Below are positions 60,201 through 64,000 of a DNA stretch of 64,000 bases, piece by piece (the first letter of the stretch is position 1; each line of letters opens with the position of its first letter). The position numbers and the translations under genes are program-made. The stretch comes from Burkholderia paludis (lineage in GTDB: Bacteria; Pseudomonadota; Gammaproteobacteria; Burkholderiales; Burkholderiaceae). The notes beneath the pieces are model-generated. The model was given only the letters and a program-made list of their open reading frames with translations. It was not told the origin of the DNA and did no database searches. Location: contig NZ_JPGL01000007.1 of the NCBI RefSeq assembly GCF_000732615.1, positions 186,001 to 250,000 on the forward strand. Reading direction: 5' to 3'.

Positions 60201-61428
60201 GCACGGTCGCGACCGGGTTCGTGCAGACGATCCAGCACGCCTTGACGTCGCCGGCCGCCATCCGCGCGAACAGGTCGACCGTGCCTTGCCCCGTCTCCTT
60301 GCGCAGCGTGCCGGCGGGCACGCGCCACAGCTGCTCGACGAAGCGCCGGTCGTCGTCGGACAGCACCGAGCGCTGGCCAGGCAGCCCCACCCCCATGTAG
60401 CCCATCTCGCGCCCGCCCATCGCGTTCGGCTGGCCGGTCAGCGAGAACGGCCCGCTGCCGGGCCGGCAGATCCGCCCGGTCGCGAGGTGCAGGTTGCAGA
60501 TCGCATTGGTGTTCCACACGCCGTGCGTGCTCTGGTTGAGGCCCATCGTCCAGCAGCTCATCCATTCCGGTGCATCGCCGATCCATTGCGCGGCGGTGCG
60601 CAGGTCGGCTTCCGCGAGCCCCGTGATCGCCGCGACGCGCTCGGGCGTGTACTCGGCGAGGAACGCGGGCATCGCGTCCCAGCCTTCGGTGTACGCATCG
60701 ATGAACGCGGCGTCGGTGCGGCCGTTCGCATGCAGCAGGTGCAGCAGCCCGTTCGTCAGCGCGAGGTCGGTGCCCGGCCGGATCTGCAGGAACAGGTCGG
60801 CCTTGTCGGCCGTGCCGGTACGGCGCGGATCGACGACGATCAGCTTCGCGCCGGCCTTCACGCGATCCATCATCCGCAGGAACAGGATCGGATGGCAGTC
60901 GGCCATGTTCGCGCCGATCACGAAGAACAGGTTCGCGCGATCGAAGTCCTGGTACGACCCGGGCGGGCCGTCCGCGCCGAGCGACTGCTTGTAGCCGGTG
61001 CTTGCGCTCGCCATGCAGAGGCGCGAGTTCGACTCGATGTTGTTGGTGCCGACGAAGCCCTTCGCGAGCTTGTTGACGAGGTATTGCGCCTCGATCGACA
61101 TCTGCCCCGACACGTAGAACGACAGCGCGTCGGGCCCGTGCGCATCGAGCACCGCGCGCAGGCGGCGCGCGGTTTCGGCGATCGCGTCGCGCGCCGGCAG
61201 CGGCACCAGGTCGTCCTCCCGCGCGCGGCGCGCGAACGCGCGGTCGAGCCGCCCCGAGCGGCGCAGCGCGACGTGCGCCGATGCGCCCTTCGTGCACAGC
61301 CGCCCGAAGTTGGTCGGATGGTCGGCGTCGCCGGACACCTTGACGACTTCGCCGTCCTCGACGTGCAGCACCATTCCGCAGCCGACGCCGCAGTACGGGC
61401 ACACGCTCTTGACGGGGGTGGCGGTCAT
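57241..61428 (-). CDS. nasA: Fused assimilatory nitrate reductase / CysJ-like flavoprotein
   Basis: A 1,395-residue fusion. The N-terminal ~780 residues are an assimilatory nitrate reductase with a 4Fe-4S cluster (Cys10, 13, 17 and 45 in CPYCGVGC...LCTKG) and bis-MGD molybdopterin domain (SNSRLCMASASTGYK, GPFSLTGQPNAMGGREMGYM). A linker follows, then a flavodoxin domain (VVLLWASQTGNIESLTEDYATQLMNAGFE, about 860-1000) and a ferredoxin-NADP reductase module (RLYSIASSPSAHRGEIHLTV, GPGTGVAPFRGFLHER, about 1035-1395) like that of CysJ. NADPH electrons can thus flow FAD-FMN-4Fe4S-Mo within one protein. It is downstream of nirB and nirD (16-base gap). Such fusions occur in Burkholderia. Confidence 0.95.
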   Translation of the reverse strand: MTATPVKSVCPYCGVGCGMVLHVEDGEVVKVSGDADHPTNFGRLCTKGASAHVALRRSGRLDRAFARRAREDDLVPLPARDAIAETARRLRAVLDAHGPDALSFYVSGQMSIEAQYLVNKLAKGFVGTNNIESNSRLCMASASTGYKQSLGADGPPGSYQDFDRANLFFVIGANMADCHPILFLRMMDRVKAGAKLIVVDPRRTGTADKADLFLQIRPGTDLALTNGLLHLLHANGRTDAAFIDAYTEGWDAMPAFLAEYTPERVAAITGLAEADLRTAAQWIGDAPEWMSCWTMGLNQSTHGVWNTNAICNLHLATGRICRPGSGPFSLTGQPNAMGGREMGYMGVGLPGQRSVLSDDDRRFVEQLWRVPAGTLRKETGQGTVDLFARMAAGDVKACWIVCTNPVATVPNRRNVIAGLQAAELVIAQDAFLDTETNRYADILLPGALWAEGDGVMVNSERNMTLMRAAVAPPGDALPDWRIVAEVARAMGFGEAFDYASAADVFDEIVRFSNPATGYDLRGASHATLRDGPVQWPVAPGAARERHPIRYLNDGVSQTPRPAADGRAAPRIAFPTPSGKARFLARPHADPAERPDDAFPVVLNTGRLQHQWHTMTKTGKVAMLNKLNPRPFVELHPDDARALGIAAKDSVEIRSARGRAVLPAVVTERVLRGNCFAPMHWNDVYGDDLCINAVTNDAIDPESQQPELKYCAVALRRVETDAFASAGDETAQPDARADDARPVPAMAQATASQESDMADLDTFAAALGVADLAPPPLTDTERLYVAGLVSGLKASAGRRDGGVPVLPAGAPLTPPVRFWLDGMLAGLFSRALPAGTQGAAAPAPPADAGAPGGVRIVRARPKVVLLWASQTGNIESLTEDYATQLMNAGFEIRTACMSDYPAASLAGAQYVLLMTSTFGDGDAPDNGSEFWEALQAGSAARLDGVHFAVLAFGDRNYDRFCGHGRRLDARLAELGAARLCARVDCDVEFQHDADQWLERVVARIKEADAALHAVPSDGPGPAGLLPSKAHPAPSKLVANLRLNRPGAAKDTRCVSLSTEGANLEYEAGDALGVWPTNCPELVDELLSVTALKADAPVTVAGAGDMRLGDALARHFDITRPHPDTLALIASRSANGALKSLLGDDRKGDLKQWLWGQQLADVLHEFPVELSGAELVGMLKRMQPRLYSIASSPSAHRGEIHLTVSAVRYHNGRRARKGVASTFLADRADDGRVPVFVQKSAHFRPPVNGDVPIVMVGPGTGVAPFRGFLHERQARGARGRNWLFFGEQHAQTDFYYGDELGAMRDSGFLTRLDLAFSRDQADKIYVQDRMREQGAELFAWLEDGAHFYVCGDAARMAKDVDAALKAVVAEHGRMSDDDANDYVARLAKARRYMRDVY

Positions 61429-61444
61429 GCGCGCTCCGGGGCGA

Positions 61445-61792
61445 TCAGGCCGCGACCCACACGACGCCGTCCTCGACCCGCGACGGATACGCGCTCACCG
61501 ACTGCCCGGGCGCCTCCAGGCATTCGCCGGTGCGCAGGTCGAAATGCTGCTTGTACAGCGGCGACGCGACGACGACGCGCTCGCCGAGGCTGCCGATCAG
61601 CCCGCGCGACAGCACGGCGGCCTGCGATACGGGATCGACGTTGCCGATCGCGAACACGCCGCCGTCTTCGGCATGCGAGACGTGAAAGACGGCGACCTGC
61701 TCGCCGTTGACGAGTGCACACACGCCGGTGTTCGGCACGATGTCGTCGAGCTGGCACACGCGGGTCCAGGACAGAGGAAGACGATCGTTCAT
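61445..61792 (-). CDS. nirD: Nitrite reductase small subunit
   Basis: A 115-residue NirD with a Rieske-like fold but without the 2Fe-2S cysteine/histidine ligands, as expected for NirD. Core: LDDIVPNTGVCALVNGEQVAVFHV, FAIGNVDPVSQAAVLSRGLIG, VVASPLYKQHFDLRTGECLE. It assists NirB in NADH-dependent reduction of nitrite to ammonium. Between nirB (38-base gap upstream) and the nitrate reductase fusion (16 bases downstream), in one operon. Confidence 0.95.
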   Translation of the reverse strand: MNDRLPLSWTRVCQLDDIVPNTGVCALVNGEQVAVFHVSHAEDGGVFAIGNVDPVSQAAVLSRGLIGSLGERVVVASPLYKQHFDLRTGECLEAPGQSVSAYPSRVEDGVVWVAA

Positions 61793-61830
61793 GAGGGGCT
61801 CCTTGGAAAAGACGCTGGTGTCGGCCGGGG

Positions 61831-64000
61831 TCAGGCGGTGGCGGGTTCGGTCAGGACCTGCGTCGCGCCCCCGGCGGCGGCGAGCGTCGACACGGGCTTG
61901 CCGTCCGTCCGTTCGCCGGGCGTCGCGGGCCGGATCTGGCCGCGCGTCTCGACGAATTCAATGGTCGTGTCCGGCGCGTCGCTGTTCACGAAGTGGCGGA
62001 AGCGCTTGCGCGTGTCGGGATCGGTGACGGCCTTCTTCCACTCGCATTCGTAGGTGTCGACCACGTGCTGCATGTCGGCCTCGAGCTCGGCGCCGATCCC
62101 GAGCCGGTCGTGCACGACCACGTCGATCAGGTAGTCGAGCCCGCCTTCGAGGTTGTCGCGCCACACGCTCGTGCGCTGCAGCCGGTCGGCGGTGCGCACG
62201 TAGAACATCAGGAAACGGTCGACATAGCGGACCAGCGTCGCGCGATCGAGATCGGACGCGAGCAGTTCCGCGTGGCGCGGCTTCATCCCGCCGTTGCCGC
62301 ACACATACAGGTTCCAGCCCTTCTCGGTCGCGATGATGCCGACGTCCTTGCCCTGCGCTTCCGCGCACTCGCGCGTGCAGCCCGACACGCCGAACTTGAT
62401 CTTGTGCGGCGCACGCAGCCCCTTGTAGCGGTTCTCCAGATCGATCGCGAGGCCGACCGAATCGCCGACGCCATAACGGCACCACGTCGAGCCGACGCAC
62501 GACTTCACGGTGCGCAGCGCCTTGCCGTACGCATGGCCCGATTCGAAACCGGCCGCGATCAGCTCCTCCCAGATCGACGGCAATTGCTCGACGCGCGCGC
62601 CGAACAGGTCGACGCGCTGGCCGCCGGTGATCTTCGTGTAGAGCCCGTACTTCCGCGCGACCTGGCCCACCGCGATCAGCCCTTCGGGCGTGACCTCGCC
62701 GCCCGGCATGCGCGGCACCACCGAATACGTGCCGTCGCGCTGGATGTTCGCGAGGTAGTAGTCGTTCGAATCCTGCAGCCCCGCGTGCTCCTTCTTCAGC
62801 ACGAACTCGTTGAAGCACGACGCGAGAATGCCCGCGACGGCCGGCTTGCACACGTCGCAGCCGAGGCCATGGCCATGCTTCGCGAGCAGTGCGTCGAAGG
62901 TCGTGATGCGCTCGACGCGAATCAGGTGGAACAGCGCCTGGCGCGAATGCGGAAAGTGCTCGCAGATATGGTTGTCGACCGCGAGGCCCTGCTTCTTCAT
63001 CTCGGCCTTCATGATCTGCGTGACGAGCGGCACGCAGCCGCCGCACGACGTGCCGGCGCCCGTGCACGACTTCAGCGCGCCGAGGCTCGTCGCGCCGTCG
63101 GAAACTGCCGCGCAGATCTGCGACTTCGACACGTTGTTGCACGAGCAGATCTGCGCAGCCGCCGGCAGCGCGTCGACGCCGATCGCCGGTTTCGCCGCCC
63201 CGTCCGACGACGGCAGGATCAGGAATTCGGGCGATTCGGGCAGCTCGATGCGGTTCAGCATCATCTGCAGCAGCGTGCCGTACTCGGCCGCGTCGCCGAC
63301 CATCACCGCGCCGTGCAGGAACTTGCCGCAGTCGGACACCACGAGCTTCTTGTAGACCTGGCGGCGCTCGTCCGCGTACTGGTAGGTGCGGCTGCCGGCC
63401 GTCGCGCCGTGCGCGTCGCCGATGCTCGCGACGTCGACGCCCATCAGCTTCAGCTTGGTGCTCATGTCGGCGCCCGCGAACACGGCCGCCGCGCGGGCCG
63501 CGCCGCCCGGATCGCCGCCAAGCTGCTTCGCGACCACCCGCGCCATGTCGTAGCCGGGGGCGACGAGGCCGTACACCATGCCGTTCCAAGCCGCGCATTC
63601 GCCGATCGCGTAGATGTCGGCATCGCTCGTGCGGCAGGCGTCGTCGATCGCGACGCCGCCGCGCGGGCCGATCTCGAGCCCGCAGGCGCGGGCCAGTTCG
63701 TCGCGCGCGCGGATGCCGGCGGAAAACACGATCAGGTCGGCGTCGAGATGCGTGCCGTCGGCGAACGTCATCCGGTGCGCACCGTCTTCGCCGTCGACGA
63801 TCCCGAGCGTGTTCTTGCCCGTATGCACGGTCACGCCGAGCGCCTCGATCCTCGTGCGCAGCATCTTGCCGCCGCCGTCGTCGACCTGCACGGCCATCAG
63901 CCGAGGCGCGAATTCGACGACGTGCGTGTCGAGCCCCATGTCGCGCAACGCCTTCGCGCATTCGAGGCCGAGCAGCCCGCCGCCGACCACGACGCCGCGC
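61831..64000 (-). CDS. nirB: Nitrite reductase large subunit, N-terminus beyond the window
   Basis: A partial gene; the frame is still open at 64000, so about the first 130 residues lie outside. Present are the second NAD-binding motif VVGGGLLGLECAKAL, the FAD region, a BFD-type 2Fe-2S domain (CSCNNVSKSQICAAVSDG, SCGGCVPL), and the siroheme/4Fe-4S reductase domain (SCVGSTWCRYG, GVSGCTRECAE). NirB reduces nitrite to ammonium with NADH electrons. It is the first gene seen of the operon nirB-nirD-nasA, cytoplasmic, for nitrate assimilation. The leader and its NtrC or NasR site, if any, are outside. Confidence 0.95.
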   Translation of the reverse strand, partial: RGVVVGGGLLGLECAKALRDMGLDTHVVEFAPRLMAVQVDDGGGKMLRTRIEALGVTVHTGKNTLGIVDGEDGAHRMTFADGTHLDADLIVFSAGIRARDELARACGLEIGPRGGVAIDDACRTSDADIYAIGECAAWNGMVYGLVAPGYDMARVVAKQLGGDPGGAARAAAVFAGADMSTKLKLMGVDVASIGDAHGATAGSRTYQYADERRQVYKKLVVSDCGKFLHGAVMVGDAAEYGTLLQMMLNRIELPESPEFLILPSSDGAAKPAIGVDALPAAAQICSCNNVSKSQICAAVSDGATSLGALKSCTGAGTSCGGCVPLVTQIMKAEMKKQGLAVDNHICEHFPHSRQALFHLIRVERITTFDALLAKHGHGLGCDVCKPAVAGILASCFNEFVLKKEHAGLQDSNDYYLANIQRDGTYSVVPRMPGGEVTPEGLIAVGQVARKYGLYTKITGGQRVDLFGARVEQLPSIWEELIAAGFESGHAYGKALRTVKSCVGSTWCRYGVGDSVGLAIDLENRYKGLRAPHKIKFGVSGCTRECAEAQGKDVGIIATEKGWNLYVCGNGGMKPRHAELLASDLDRATLVRYVDRFLMFYVRTADRLQRTSVWRDNLEGGLDYLIDVVVHDRLGIGAELEADMQHVVDTYECEWKKAVTDPDTRKRFRHFVNSDAPDTTIEFVETRGQIRPATPGERTDGKPVSTLAAAGGATQVLTEPATA

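Noticed and set aside
57251..61402. Second 1,383-codon frame on the same strand as nasA
   Set aside because: It is the other reading frame of nasA, Arg-rich throughout, and has no domain content.
59236..61710. Long frame antisense to the nitrate reductase fusion
   Set aside because: Out-of-frame shadow of a well-recognised gene.

Overview
The DNA is about 65-70% GC, with strong G/C preference at third codon positions, dense short-spaced genes, many LysR regulators and frequent GTG starts. Together with gene families typical of the genus (DUF4148, WXXGXW-repeat proteins, DUF934 next to cysI, a nitrate reductase fused to a CysJ-like flavoprotein, an mprF-acvB pair) this points to Burkholderia, most likely the cepacia complex. 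The species assignment is inference; no rRNA or tRNA was found to anchor it.

Layout. 0.1-2.7 kb: an exported hypothetical protein, an alpha/beta hydrolase, a second IF-1 (infA) and a cold-shock protein separated by an 18-bp perfect inverted repeat. 2.7-12.4 kb: an accessory-looking stretch with partly lower GC, holding orphan hypothetical genes, a MABP-like beta-prism protein, a decayed vapC fragment, an intact FitAB/VapBC-type toxin-antitoxin pair lying between two 189-bp direct repeats, a truncated extradiol dioxygenase, a beta-barrel outer membrane protein, an LprI-type lipoprotein and a broken luciferase-like oxidoreductase. 12.6-18.3 kb: VOC protein, a 6-bp tandem repeat, LysR/MFS divergent pair, DUF4377 lipoprotein, a tyrosine recombinase, small exported proteins. 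18.4-25.7 kb: DUF1501/DUF1800 pair, a three-gene ECF sigma/anti-sigma/periplasmic-sensor operon, WXXGXW proteins and a Tat-exported purple acid phosphatase; two of these units share a promoter-like block. 25.8-33.4 kb: TonB-C protein, YddG-like and LysE exporters, LysR/TauE pair, a 26-residue membrane micropeptide, a GcvA-like LysR divergent from D-serine dehydratase dsdA. 33.6-40.6 kb: DUF4148, a PotD-like binding protein overlapping a Cache-HAMP-GGDEF diguanylate cyclase, and a hexuronate module (FadR-type GntR, mannonate dehydratase, MFS transporter) with three TGGT..ACCA sites.

40.6-50.3 kb: a TonB-like gene interrupted by an in-frame amber codon, a MocR regulator, sulfite reductase hemoprotein cysI with its DUF934 partner, and mprF-acvB (lysyl-phosphatidylglycerol synthesis and turnover). 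50.8-53.8 kb: an overlapping operon of a HAD-UbiA fusion resembling decaprenylphosphoryl-phosphoribose synthase plus phosphatase, a polytopic GT-C-like membrane protein and an SMR-type small transporter; I infer a polyprenyl-phosphate pentofuranose pathway. 54.3-57.1 kb: secreted hypothetical, LysR, GlcG-like protein, short-chain dehydrogenase. 57.2-64.0 kb: nirB (cut by the window end)-nirD-nasA, an assimilatory nitrate/nitrite operon in which the nitrate reductase is fused to flavodoxin and ferredoxin-NADP reductase domains.

Most novel-looking: the HAD-UbiA/GT-C/SMR operon, the binding-protein/diguanylate-cyclase couple, the ECF module with its shared promoter block, and the direct repeats flanking a toxin-antitoxin pair.
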